DNA of 36,725 nucleotides from Acidobacteriota bacterium (GTDB taxonomy: Bacteria > Acidobacteriota > Terriglobia > Terriglobales > Acidobacteriaceae), in NCBI GenBank assembly GCA_031296115.1, contig JARLGI010000034.1, positions 1 to 36,725 of the forward strand, given 5' to 3'. The notes under the pieces are model-generated. The model saw only the letters and a list, made by a program, of their open reading frames with translations, was not told where the DNA came from and made no database searches. The position numbers were made by a program, and so were the translations under genes. This document shows positions 25,471 to 32,697 of the stretch, piece by piece. Every line of letters starts with the position of its first letter. Position 1 is the first letter of the stretch.

Positions 25471-25632
25471 ATGGTTAGTACAACTGGCACCTGTCTATTC
25501 AATTTTCAAAGATCAGATCTCAAAGAAGGCTTTGACGGTTTTAGAGAGAGAAACAATATCCCAACCAAATTAGTCTGCTCCGGTTACATCTCCGGATCCA
25601 GCAAAATCCGCCACCGAAACATGCGAAACTGA
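25471..25632 (+). CDS. Possible small ORF (53 residues), unrecognised
   Basis: ATG with GGGGGA seven bases upstream opens a 53-codon frame starting MVSTTGTCLFNFQRSDLKE and ending at TGA 25630-25632. It lies 70 bases downstream of the TATAAT/dyad site. The product would be polar and mildly basic, with two cysteines, and has no signal peptide or membrane segment. I recognise no family. Third-position base use is not like the neighbouring genes, so it may be a chance frame in leader or decayed DNA. Confidence 0.2.
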   Translation: MVSTTGTCLFNFQRSDLKEGFDGFRERNNIPTKLVCSGYISGSSKIRHRNMRN

Positions 25633-25886
25633 CCTGCGTCGGCCGCGGTGGAATCGCGGCGCAAGCAGCAGCCTCCTTGACCGTCATAGCGAAATTACCT
25701 AGCCGCGCCTGCTTCTACTCGGTGGGTACACAGTCGGTAAGCCAGCGGGATTGAAAACAAACACCTTAATAACGTTTTTTGGCGGTACAGTTTGGCAGTC
25801 CAGTTGTAGTTAGAACTGGCATCGCCGCAGCGTCTAGAGGCCGTTTTCCGGCCGGCTGCGCGCAAGATTCCGGAGGAAGATTCGCA

Positions 25887-26864
25887 ATGAAGACCTACTT
25901 CTTGATGTTGCCGCTGGCGGCCGCCTTAGCTTTGCCGGCCATAGCGCAACAGAACCTCGAGGCCCAGTCTGACACCAAGTGGTCGTCCAGCAATCCAAAG
26001 GCAGCCCCGACCAGCCAGCCCACCACCAGTCAGGATTCGGCAGCCCAGAGCTCGCCCACTCAGAACTCGGCAGCCCAGAGTTCCTCGGCGACGACTTCCG
26101 ACCAGAGCCCGAGTTCCGATCAGAACCTGTCGGCGCGGCAGCCTCTCGAGCCCGACTATCACCAGGGTTTCTGGGGCAAGATGAATCCGTTCGCCCGCAA
26201 AAAGTATGTGCAGAAGCAGCTGGCCCCGATCCGCAACCGTACCAACGAGCTCGACGACCTGACGGCCGCCAACGCCCGGCAGATCAAGGATGTTGACGCT
26301 CGTGCCCAGGAAGGAATTCGCCAGGCCGATGCCAAGGCAACGCAAGCCGACCAGCACGCTCTTGAGGCCGGAAACCGCGCGCAGCAGGCGAACCAGACCG
26401 CGCTTCAGGCCAGCAACCGTCTGAACACCGTGGAACAGGTAGTCGGGAATATCGACCAGTATCAGCCAGCCATCGAGACAGAGATTCGCCTCCGTCCCGG
26501 ACAAACCACGTTGAGCCCAAAGGCTAAACAGGCGATCGACGACATGACGGCCAACCTGAAAGACCAGCAGGGCTACATCATCGAAGTGCAAGGCTTCTCC
26601 ACAGCTGGCGGACAGGCCGGGATTCAGAGCTCGCGCGCCATGGCGAATTCAGTCGTGCGCTACCTCGTGGAGAAGAACGAGATCCCGGTCTACCGCATCT
26701 TCGTGATCGGAATGGGCAACGCCAAGATCCCGGCGTCGGACGGGTCGGCCATGTCCGCCCACGGCAATCGGGTTGAGGTCAGCCTGCTCAAGAACAACGT
26801 GAGCCAGCTTGCCCAGGTCAAACAGAATCCGGCGAGCACCCAGCCGCCCCAATCGCAACAGTAG
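25887..26864 (+). CDS. OmpA-family cell envelope protein
   Basis: A 325-residue exported protein. A signal peptide (1-21, ending AIAQQ) is followed by a Ser/Gln/Thr-rich linker (about 28-82). A short globular part (YHQGFWGKMNPFARKKYV) leads to an alanine-zipper coiled coil (about 110-180, repeats such as ADAKATQADQHALEAGNRAQ). The C-terminal OmpA-like peptidoglycan-binding domain spans about 195-305 (RLRPGQTTLSPKAKQAID, then EVQGFSTAGGQ and SRAMANSVVRYL). It probably tethers the outer envelope to peptidoglycan. The start is ATG 25887 behind GGAGGAAGA; the open frame upstream is not protein-like. A strong terminator follows. Confidence 0.88.
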   Translation: MKTYFLMLPLAAALALPAIAQQNLEAQSDTKWSSSNPKAAPTSQPTTSQDSAAQSSPTQNSAAQSSSATTSDQSPSSDQNLSARQPLEPDYHQGFWGKMNPFARKKYVQKQLAPIRNRTNELDDLTAANARQIKDVDARAQEGIRQADAKATQADQHALEAGNRAQQANQTALQASNRLNTVEQVVGNIDQYQPAIETEIRLRPGQTTLSPKAKQAIDDMTANLKDQQGYIIEVQGFSTAGGQAGIQSSRAMANSVVRYLVEKNEIPVYRIFVIGMGNAKIPASDGSAMSAHGNRVEVSLLKNNVSQLAQVKQNPASTQPPQSQQ

Positions 26865-26886
26865 ACCCATCCTTCCTTTGCGGGCT

Positions 26887-26917
26887 AAACCCCTCGCGGC
26901 AGCGAGGGGTTTTCCTC
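26887..26917 (+). terminator. Rho-independent terminator of the OmpA-type gene
   Basis: A perfect 10-bp stem AACCCCTCGC (26888-26897) / GCGAGGGGTT (26902-26911) has a GGCA loop, a preceding A and a following TTCCTCTT tail. It lies 23 bases after the stop. Confidence 0.9.
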
Positions 26918-26990
26918 TTGGCAGGATGACGGTTGTCTTGGCGTCCGGCTTCGTTCACTGCATGGCGCGTCCGGTGTTAACCTTTTCAAC

Positions 26991-27512
26991 ATGGAAACCC
27001 TTTACTACTCGCGCATGGATTCTCCCGTCGGGCCATTGCTCATCGGCGTGTCGGTCTCTGCCCTGGTTGTGCTGGAATTTGATCGCGGGCTGCCGAAGAA
27101 AGTGGGCGGCAAGCCCGTGCAGTGGGAGCTGTCGGAGGAGCGTACCCGCAAGATCCGCGAACAGTTGGAAGAGTATTTTGCGGGAATGCGCCGCGCGTTC
27201 GATTTTGCGCTCGAATTGCGCGGGACCGATTTTCAGAAGCGCTGCTGGAACGAGCTGCTACGTATTCCGTACGGCCAGAGCCGCTCCTATGCGGAGATCG
27301 CGCGCGCCGTCGGCAGTCCCAAGAGCTTTCGGGCCGTGGGGCAGGCCAACCACTACAATCCCATCGCCATCGTTGTTCCCTGCCATCGCGTGCTCGCCGC
27401 TGGCTGCTTCCTTGGCGGCTACGGCGGAGGACTTCCCGCCAAGACCTATCTGCTGCGGCTGGAGGGTGCAACCTTCCGCGAGAGGGGCGAAGCGTCCGAG
27501 AGTCCGCAGTAA
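26991..27512 (+). CDS. ogt: Methylated-DNA--protein-cysteine methyltransferase
   Basis: A suicide DNA-repair protein that takes the alkyl group from O6-alkylguanine onto its own cysteine. The 173-residue product has the N-terminal MDSPVGPLLIGV domain and the C-terminal DNA-binding domain with FQKRCWNELLRIPYG and RAVGQANHYNPIAIVVPCHR; Cys131 in PCHRV is the acceptor. LGGYGGGLPAK completes the active-site loop. There is no Ada AraC-type domain, so it is the Ogt/MGMT form. The start is ATG 26991, with no clear ribosome site. It is convergent with the ABC ATPase gene, only four bases apart. Confidence 0.94.
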   Translation: METLYYSRMDSPVGPLLIGVSVSALVVLEFDRGLPKKVGGKPVQWELSEERTRKIREQLEEYFAGMRRAFDFALELRGTDFQKRCWNELLRIPYGQSRSYAEIARAVGSPKSFRAVGQANHYNPIAIVVPCHRVLAAGCFLGGYGGGLPAKTYLLRLEGATFRERGEASESPQ

Positions 27513-27516
27513 GTAA

Positions 27517-28317
27517 TTACGGCGAGCTGAGTTCCATCTCCGGCGTGGCGGCCAGCAGGGTTCGCGTGTAAGCGTGGCGCGGCGCGGTCGTGACCTGCTC
27601 GGTTGTCCCCACTTCCACCAGTTCACCGTGCTGCATCACCGCAATGCGGTTGGCCAGGTAACGCACGATGGGCATGGAGTGGGAGATGAACAGGTAGGTC
27701 AGCGAGAAGTCCCGCTGCAGCTGCTGCAGCAGGTTGACGATCTGCGAACCCACACTGACATCCAGGGCGGAAACCGGCTCGTCAGCAACGATGAAGCGCG
27801 GCCGCAGGACCAGCGCGCGGGCGATGCCAATGCGTTGCCGCTGTCCTCCGCTGAACTCATGGGGATAGCGCCCCAAGGCTGATGAATCCAGGCCAACGGC
27901 GCGCATGATTTCCGCGGCCGTATGGCGGCGTGCCGCCGGGCTTTCGCCGCCGTGGATGGTTAGGGGTTCGCCCACAATCTGCCCCACCGTCATGCGCGGA
28001 TCGAGCGCGCCGAATGGGTCCTGGAAGATGATCTGCATGTCGCGCCGCAGGCGGCGCAGTTCGCTGCCGTTGGCATGCCGTACGTCATGGCCGTCGAAGA
28101 TCACCTCGCCGGAATCGGGCTCGATCAGCCGCAGCAGCGTCCTGCCCAAGGTGCTCTTACCGGAGCCGGATTCCCCCACTAGTCCAAGCGTCTCGCCCGC
28201 CTCGATGGTCAGCGACACGGCGTTGACGGCGCGAATCCGGCCCGCCGCCCGGGTCCCAAAGGCGGTTTGTCCCGAGGCGAAGGTCTTGCTAAGGTGACGC
28301 GCTTCCAGCAGCGGCAT
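27517..28317 (-). CDS. DppF/OppF-type ABC transporter ATP-binding protein
   Basis: A 266-residue ATPase of the peptide/nickel import family. Walker A GESGSGKST is at 48-56, the Q-loop in IIFQDPFGALDPRM, the signature FSGGQ at 155-159, Walker B FIVADE at 175-180, and the switch His213 in ISHSMP. FQDPFGALDPRM and VSALDVS are typical of OppF/DppF. It is shorter than most OppF proteins (about 320) because the C-terminal oligopeptide region is cut to a short tail (HAYTRTLLAATPE). No permease, binding protein or OppD partner is in the window, so it is an orphan here or the last gene of an operon interrupted by the upstream spacer. Confidence 0.88.
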   Translation of the reverse strand: MPLLEARHLSKTFASGQTAFGTRAAGRIRAVNAVSLTIEAGETLGLVGESGSGKSTLGRTLLRLIEPDSGEVIFDGHDVRHANGSELRRLRRDMQIIFQDPFGALDPRMTVGQIVGEPLTIHGGESPAARRHTAAEIMRAVGLDSSALGRYPHEFSGGQRQRIGIARALVLRPRFIVADEPVSALDVSVGSQIVNLLQQLQRDFSLTYLFISHSMPIVRYLANRIAVMQHGELVEVGTTEQVTTAPRHAYTRTLLAATPEMELSSP

Positions 28318-29165
28318 GATGCGATCCTAGCAGTTTCGAGTTCCAAGTTCCGAGTTTCGAGCCTCACGTTTCGAATCCGAGAGGGAGCCACACGAAAACC
28401 AGAGTACTTTCTCTCCGAATGGCGGGCAGTTCTCAAAGGGCCTGGATCGAAGGCTTGAAACTAGAAACTCGAAGCTGTTGCGTCCGCCGAAACCCTCTCT
28501 GGACAAGGTTTTTGCGGGATGTCCACAAACGGTATCGACGCATTGTGCCCTAGGACGAGCGCTTGCGTTACGAAATCGACGCCTTCATCAACGCTAAGAA
28601 CGCACCAGCCCTGAACCGCATTTCACATTGCACAAGATTTCGGCATACGCCTGTGGACGAGCTGCACTCGATTGAAAACACAAGAGATAAAGTTTCGTTA
28701 AAATCCTTGACTTCGAAAATAGAAGGAGTAAAAACACACTCGTTCTTTGACAATTTCGCTGGGTTCTTCAGAATCGGCAGGGAAGCTGAAACGGAATCGA
28801 GTCCGCTGCAGCGCGCGCTTCGGCGTGAGGCTCGGAGGTACTACGACGGGTCAGAAAGAACTGCCCAACTTCGGGGGAACAACAAGGTGGAATCTGTCGA
28901 AGGCGAGACGGAATCCCGAGGCGTTGAACGGATTTTCCGGTTTAGCTGGGAGCGCGAAGGCCAGGCTGAAAAAATACACTGCATGCGCAAGCGTCGGTGG
29001 AAAAGGTCGGCAAGGGTTTTTGTGCAAACGCGGATCGAGAAAAACTGAACAACATCGACCTCGGGATTCTTCATTTTCAGCCATCTTTGGCCCTCGCCTG
29101 CCCTGAACCCGGGCGCTTCGTTCCCTACATCGCTCACGAGCCATTCCCCGGAGTAAAATCTGGCC
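28318..29165. other. Gene-poor 850-base stretch with repeats, promoter-like signals and stop-poor frames
   Basis: The left part (28331-28475) holds an inverted pair of GTTTCGAG-type repeats. The middle (28480-28700) has lower GC and two near-matches to a DnaA box, ATGTCCACA (28519-28527) and TGTGGACGA (28652-28660). TTGACT with TAAAAA 16 bases downstream (about 28708-28735) is promoter-like. After it, 28740-29060 is almost free of stops in several frames; the longest frame (28563-29048) would encode 161 residues and a TTG-initiated one (28747-29106) 119 very basic residues. Neither has a ribosome site or a recognisable family. A non-coding RNA or an unrecognised small basic protein are both possible. 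Confidence 0.45.
28331..28475. repeat. Inverted pair of GTTTCGAG-type repeats
   Basis: AGTTTCGAGTTCC at about 28333, continuing into AAGTTCCGAGTTTCGAG, is answered by GAAACTAGAAACTCGAAG at about 28457-28474 in the opposite sense. Related sequence occurs at 31044-31117 after the DinB-like gene. It lies just upstream of the ABC ATPase start. Confidence 0.6.
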
Positions 29166-29672
29166 ATGGCTGAAGACTACTCATCTGGCTGGAAGTCGAA
29201 CGGGCGCAACTGGACGCCAATCGTCATTGGCCTGGTGGCTGTGCTGATTGTGATCGGCATTTTCGTAGTGCTGACGCGCCACAAGACAGCAGACACCACC
29301 GCCGAGGTCAATCCTTACGTAGAGAAATTGCGGCTTTCCAATCCGCAGATGAGCGCCGCGGAAAACTATGTCGGCGGATCAGTAACCTATCTGGATGTGA
29401 GCATTACCAACACCGGGGAGATGGCGGTTACGGGCGCTTCCATGAAGTTGGTGTTCAAGAACAGCATGGACCAGGTGGTGCAGACGGAAGTCGTGCCGAT
29501 TCATATGCTGGTGCAGAACCAGATGGGCGGGTATCCCGACGTGGTCGACCTCAGCCGCTCACCCATCACCCCGCGCATCACCAAGCTGGTGCGCATGAAC
29601 CTCGAACACATCTCGGCTGACTGGGACAAGAGATATCCCGAGATGCAGCTGGTGAACCTCCAGCTGAGATAG
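29166..29672 (+). CDS. Single-pass membrane protein, DUF2393-like
   Basis: A 168-residue protein with a short cytoplasmic N-terminus, one membrane helix (about 18-38, PIVIGLVAVLIVIGIFVVL) and a beta-rich outer domain. A segment reads YVGGSVTYLDVSITNTGEMA, followed by MKLVFKNSMDQVV, as in FxLyD/DUF2393-like modules of acidobacterial hypothetical proteins. The C-terminal segment (LEHISADWDKRYPEMQLVNL) also fits that group. A function is not known. The start is ATG 29166. A short terminator overlaps its stop codon, so it appears to be a single-gene transcript. Confidence 0.7.
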   Translation: MAEDYSSGWKSNGRNWTPIVIGLVAVLIVIGIFVVLTRHKTADTTAEVNPYVEKLRLSNPQMSAAENYVGGSVTYLDVSITNTGEMAVTGASMKLVFKNSMDQVVQTEVVPIHMLVQNQMGGYPDVVDLSRSPITPRITKLVRMNLEHISADWDKRYPEMQLVNLQLR

Positions 29673-29690
29673 GGGCGGCGCCCCTTTCGA
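29671..29690 (+). terminator. Short terminator overlapping the stop of the DUF2393-like gene
   Basis: A 6-bp stem AGGGGC/GCCCCT with a 3-base loop is followed by TTC. It starts within the TAG stop. The T tract is short, so termination may be partial. Confidence 0.45.
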
Positions 29691-29860
29691 TGGGATGTGT
29701 CCAGTTTGCAAACCCTCAAGGGACGAAAGCACATTATTGCAAGACAAGCCGCACGCCGCGGAGTTGACCAAACGAATTCCTACTTGCCTCTACCAACCGC
29801 AACCGGAGTATGATTCCAACACCTGTTGTGCTTGGCCTGGTACTCGTGGGGAGAAGGGAT

Positions 29861-30376
29861 ATGCTACGTAAACTGTTCGCGCTTTTCGTTGTGCTGGTGA
29901 TTGCGGGATCTCTTCCTTCCTCTGCCAAGATGCGCGGTCCGTCGACAGCCGAAGAGCGAGCCCGCGTGCTGGAATACACCCAGAGCCTCGAGCAGCACCC
30001 GCTTGCCAAAGACAGCATTGAGAAGCGCATGTGGCTTACGGAGTGGATCGTGCAGGTTCCCGACCTCACGGTCAACGTGTGCTGCAAGGAATTGAAGCAG
30101 CTGCAGTCGCTCGATCGAGTGAACGACACCTACTCGAACCAGCTGCGGATGCAGGCGGTGTATTCACAGGCGGCGTTCCTGTTGCAGCACCCCGAGGAAA
30201 AGAACCAGGCCACAATCCAGGCCGCGGGGCTGGCGGGCACCTTGCGCGCCTATCGCGCTATCCAGCAGTTCGACCCGACGGCGAAATATCCGCTGCTCGA
30301 CAACCTGCTGGTGCTGGAGAAGAAGGGCAAGCTCAACAAGTATGTTGAGCACAAGAACAGGTGCACTAAGGGCTAG
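29861..30376 (+). CDS. Small exported protein, function unknown
   Basis: A 171-residue protein with a clear signal peptide (MLRKLFALFVVLVIAGSLPSSA) and a mature domain that is mostly helical and charged (STAEERARVLEYTQSLEQH, then EKRMWLTEWIVQVPDLTVNV). It has a Cys pair (VCCKELKQL) and a later single Cys near the end (NRCTKG). It resembles small periplasmic hypothetical proteins seen in Acidobacteriota; I recognise no named family. I chose ATG 29861, preceded by GGGGAGAAGGG; the frame is open from 29810 but the earlier residues would spoil the signal peptide. A strong terminator follows. Confidence 0.75.
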   Translation: MLRKLFALFVVLVIAGSLPSSAKMRGPSTAEERARVLEYTQSLEQHPLAKDSIEKRMWLTEWIVQVPDLTVNVCCKELKQLQSLDRVNDTYSNQLRMQAVYSQAAFLLQHPEEKNQATIQAAGLAGTLRAYRAIQQFDPTAKYPLLDNLLVLEKKGKLNKYVEHKNRCTKG

Positions 30377-30395
30377 CCGATAATTTCTGGATATT

Positions 30396-30428
30396 CTGAA
30401 GGGCGCGCTGGGCGCGCCCTTTTGCTTT
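30396..30428 (+). terminator. Rho-independent terminator
   Basis: A perfect 10-bp stem AAGGGCGCGC (30399-30408) / GCGCGCCCTT (30412-30421) has a TGG loop, followed by TTGCTTTT. It closes the transcript of the small exported protein gene. Confidence 0.9.
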
Positions 30429-30457
30429 TGTGTAAGATTTGCGGACGAGGTGCACCC

Positions 30458-31029
30458 ATGCACTACGATTACATCGCCATTCCCGACGCAGAAATACCGC
30501 GTGCCGCGAATCCGCTGTTCCAGCACCTGCTCGCCACCTAATGCCAGCGAGACCGACAAAATCATCTCGGTGTGGCGCTGCTTCTCGCCGGACGATATGG
30601 ACTTTCGTCCTCACCCCAAGTCGTCATCCGTAGTCGAAATTTTGAAGCACCAACTGCTTTCGGAGCGGCGGTTCTTCGGCGAGTTCGTAGGCACGCCGGA
30701 TCCACCGGCAGCTGAGGTGCTTCCCAAGGCAGCAGACTTGGAGTCTTACATTCAACGCATGGAAGAGTTGGCTCGGCCACGCCTCGCGTTCTTTGCAACG
30801 CAGACTGCTGAATGGTGGATGCAGGATGTGCCGTTCTTCGGTCTGACGCGGCAGCGCATATGGGTGTTCTGGCGCCGCGTGCTGCATACCTGCCACCATC
30901 GCACGCAGCTGACGGTTTATCTGCGTCTGTTGAATAAGCCAGTACCGTCGGTGTACGGGACCAACGTCGGACAAGACATGGGAAGGCGCAGATCCTACGA
31001 CGTCAGTGGAGGCGGCAGGAAGAAAGTAG
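30458..31029 (+). pseudogene. DinB-like superfamily gene broken by two +1 shifts
   Basis: A four-helix DinB/YfiT-type protein, but not in one frame. Frame 1 begins at ATG 30458 with GAGG seven bases upstream and reads MHYDYIAIPDAEIPRAANPL, continuing FQHLLAT; it then meets TAA at 30539-30541. Dropping one A (30540/30541) restores TAT-GCC and joins it to ASETDKIISVWRCFSPDD, the long central frame. Near the 3' end, dropping one G (30969/30970) gives VDKTWEGADPTTSVEAAGRK and a stop at 31027-31029, a typical family ending; without it the frame runs on into the repeat at 31044. His residues in ILKHQLLSER and TCHHRTQL are the metal-ligand type. Sequencing error or true decay is undecided. Confidence 0.75.
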
Positions 31030-31043
31030 AAAGCAGTCTCACA

Positions 31044-31117
31044 TTTCAGGTTTTCGAGTTTCAAGTGGGGGCGAGCTCCGGCTTCGTTTCTCGAAAACTT
31101 GAAACTTTAAACTAGAA
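31044..31117. repeat. Inverted pair of GTTTTCGAGTTTCAAG-type repeats
   Basis: GGTTTTCGAGTTTCAAGT (about 31052-31069) is answered by CTCGAAAACTTGAAAC (about 31093-31108) in the opposite sense. It is related to the pair at 28331-28475. It lies between the convergent DinB-like and GNAT genes, where it could fold into a bidirectional end. Confidence 0.6.
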
Positions 31118-31125
31118 ACGGACTC

Positions 31126-31638
31126 TCACCGCACCTTGGCGTACAGAACTTGGTCGAGGATGACGCCGTTCTTGATAGCGCTACGCCTCATCAGGCCCTC
31201 GCGCTCGAAGCCGGCTTTTTCCAGCACCCGCATCGATGCGACGTTGTGGGCAAAAGCCATGGCGTAGATGCGCGTGATCCTGTAGTTGTCGAGGGCCCAA
31301 TCAGACGCCGCCGTCACGGCGCGGGTTACTAGCCCGCGACCCCAATATTGTTCGCTCAGCCAATAACCCATCTCGGCGCTGAGCCGCGCAATGTCCAGGC
31401 CCAGCTTGAACCCGACACCGCCGACCGCTTCGCCTTCGTATTCCAGAGCGAAAGACATTTCGACCTCACAGCTTCGCACGAAGTTCAGGTAGTCGATGCC
31501 GTCGCGACGGGTGTAGGGGTGAGGAAACTGGTCGCGCAGGTTGGCAGCAATCTTGGGATTGTTGGCGTGACGCAGCAGCGCGTCAAGGTCGTCCTTGCAC
31601 CAGGAGCGGACGCGGAGATCGCCGAGGTCGAGCAGCAT
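31126..31638 (-). CDS. GNAT-family N-acetyltransferase (RimJ/RimL-like)
   Basis: A 170-residue acetyltransferase of the GNAT_3 / ribosomal-protein-serine type. The acetyl-CoA-binding motif is YWGRGLVTRAV, preceded by AEMGYWLSEQ and followed by NVASMRVLEKAGFEREG, all typical of RimJ/RimL relatives. No signal or membrane segment is present, so it is cytoplasmic. The start is uncertain between ATG 31638 and the adjacent GTG 31641; neither has a good ribosome site. The substrate is unknown; protein N-termini or small amines are usual for the family. Confidence 0.88.
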   Translation of the reverse strand: MLLDLGDLRVRSWCKDDLDALLRHANNPKIAANLRDQFPHPYTRRDGIDYLNFVRSCEVEMSFALEYEGEAVGGVGFKLGLDIARLSAEMGYWLSEQYWGRGLVTRAVTAASDWALDNYRITRIYAMAFAHNVASMRVLEKAGFEREGLMRRSAIKNGVILDQVLYAKVR

Positions 31639-31689
31639 CACCTGTGATGTTGCTTCATCGCGTGCTGGGAAGCAAGTCTCGTAACAGCG

Positions 31690-31962
31690 TCAGCTTGGAT
31701 GTTTCGTCTCGTCGTAATACCAGCGGCGGAAGCGCTGCAAGATGCCGTCACTGCCGGAGGCGGCACCGGTTCGGCCTGACGCGCCGGGATCGGAGCGCGT
31801 CCACCTTTCTTGCACTACCAGAATCGATAGCCCCACGATCAGCGCGAGTCGCACGCATATCAGAAGCAGGTCGGCATTCTTGGAATAGCGCGTGGTGGCG
31901 GCGAAGCTGAGCCCGAGGAGGCAGAGCAGAAAGATGGCCCAGCCCGTAGCTTTTCCCCTCAT
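31690..31962 (-). CDS. Small membrane protein, function unknown
   Basis: A 90-residue protein with two predicted membrane helices (about 5-23, TGWAIFLLCLLGLSFAA, and about 30-48, DLLLICVRLALIVGLSILVV). A polar, Arg/Gly/Ser-rich tail follows. No family is recognised. ATG 31962 is preferred, with AGGAG five bases upstream; a GTG two codons earlier would overlap that site. It lies 26 bases after frr in the same direction and may be co-transcribed with it. Confidence 0.6.
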   Translation of the reverse strand: MRGKATGWAIFLLCLLGLSFAATTRYSKNADLLLICVRLALIVGLSILVVQERWTRSDPGASGRTGAASGSDGILQRFRRWYYDETKHPS

Positions 31963-31988
31963 GAACACTCCTGGGAAAGCTGCCGATT

Positions 31989-32576
31989 CTAGATCGACAT
32001 CACTTCCTTTTCCTTGCCCTCGGCAAGCTCTTCCATCTTCTTGATTTCGTCGTCGGTGAGCTTCTGGATCTGCTCCAGCGCGCCGCGCTCTTCGTCCTCA
32101 GTGATCTTCTTGTCCTTGAGCGCCTTCTTGATGAGGTCGTTGCCGTCGCGGCGGATGTTCCGCACCGCCGTGCGATGCTCTTCGAGCACCTTGTGCAGAT
32201 GCTTCACCATGTCCTTGCGGCGTTCTTCGGTGAGCGCGGGCACGGGAACGCGAATCAGTTTGCCATCATTCATGGGGTTCAGGCCGAGGTCGCCGCTGCG
32301 GATGGCTTTTTCGATGGCGCCGATCAGGCTAACGTCCCAGGCCTGCACGGTGATGAGTTGCGGCTCAGGCGCGCTGACGTTGGCAATCTGGTTCAGCGGC
32401 ATCTGCGACCCGTAGGCGTCGACGGTGACGCCGTCGAGCATATGCACGGACGCGCGTCCGGTGCGGGTAGCGGCCATCTCCTGGCGGAAATCTTCCACCG
32501 CCTTGTCCATGCGGGTCTTGAGCTGGACAAAACTGTCTTTCAACGCGGGAATTAACGCCATCGAAACTTGTGCCAT
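31989..32576 (-). CDS. frr: Ribosome recycling factor
   Basis: RRF splits post-termination ribosomes together with EF-G. The 195-residue protein has the family core: FRQEMAATRTGRASVHMLDG in the first helix, YGSQMPLNQIANV, SGDLGLNPMNDGKLIRVPVP, then the long helices (LTEERRKDMVKHLHKVLEE). The N-terminus is about eight residues longer than usual (MAQVSMALIPALKDSF); ATG at codon 6 is an alternative, but GAGGTAAG lies seven bases before the first ATG. It comes after pyrH in the usual rpsB-tsf-pyrH-frr order. Confidence 0.96.
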   Translation of the reverse strand: MAQVSMALIPALKDSFVQLKTRMDKAVEDFRQEMAATRTGRASVHMLDGVTVDAYGSQMPLNQIANVSAPEPQLITVQAWDVSLIGAIEKAIRSGDLGLNPMNDGKLIRVPVPALTEERRKDMVKHLHKVLEEHRTAVRNIRRDGNDLIKKALKDKKITEDEERGALEQIQKLTDDEIKKMEELAEGKEKEVMSI

Positions 32577-32697
32577 AAGTTAGCTTACCTCGGAATTCGG
32601 AATGAAGTCAGAAACCTTTGATTATAAGCCGTCAGCAAAGACTGACAGGCAACGAAGGCGGCGATTGAGCTGAAGTCTGATCGATGAGGGCTGACAG

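Larger units (their letters stand above)
24919..25886. other. Gene-poor 970-base stretch upstream of the OmpA-type gene
   Basis: No convincing conserved gene is seen. Contents: a 9-bp inverted repeat TTTAGTGCG/CGCACTAAA near 25058-25106; a perfect hairpin CCGCACG-GAAAA-CGTGCGG (25117-25135); the palindrome CCTCTAGAGG (25158-25167); a pyrimidine run (25320-25340); an A/T-rich island with a perfect TATAAT (25396-25401) next to a CATTTG-AAAA-CAAATG dyad; one possible small ORF (25471-25632); and CCAGTT-N8-AACTGG (near 25800-25820) before the OmpA ribosome site. The stretch has lower GC than its neighbours. A long regulated leader, a small RNA or decayed DNA are all possible. Confidence 0.5.

Noticed and set aside
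28740..29060. tmRNA, RNase P RNA, 6S RNA or a riboswitch
   Set aside because: I looked for the conserved cores of these RNAs and did not find them.
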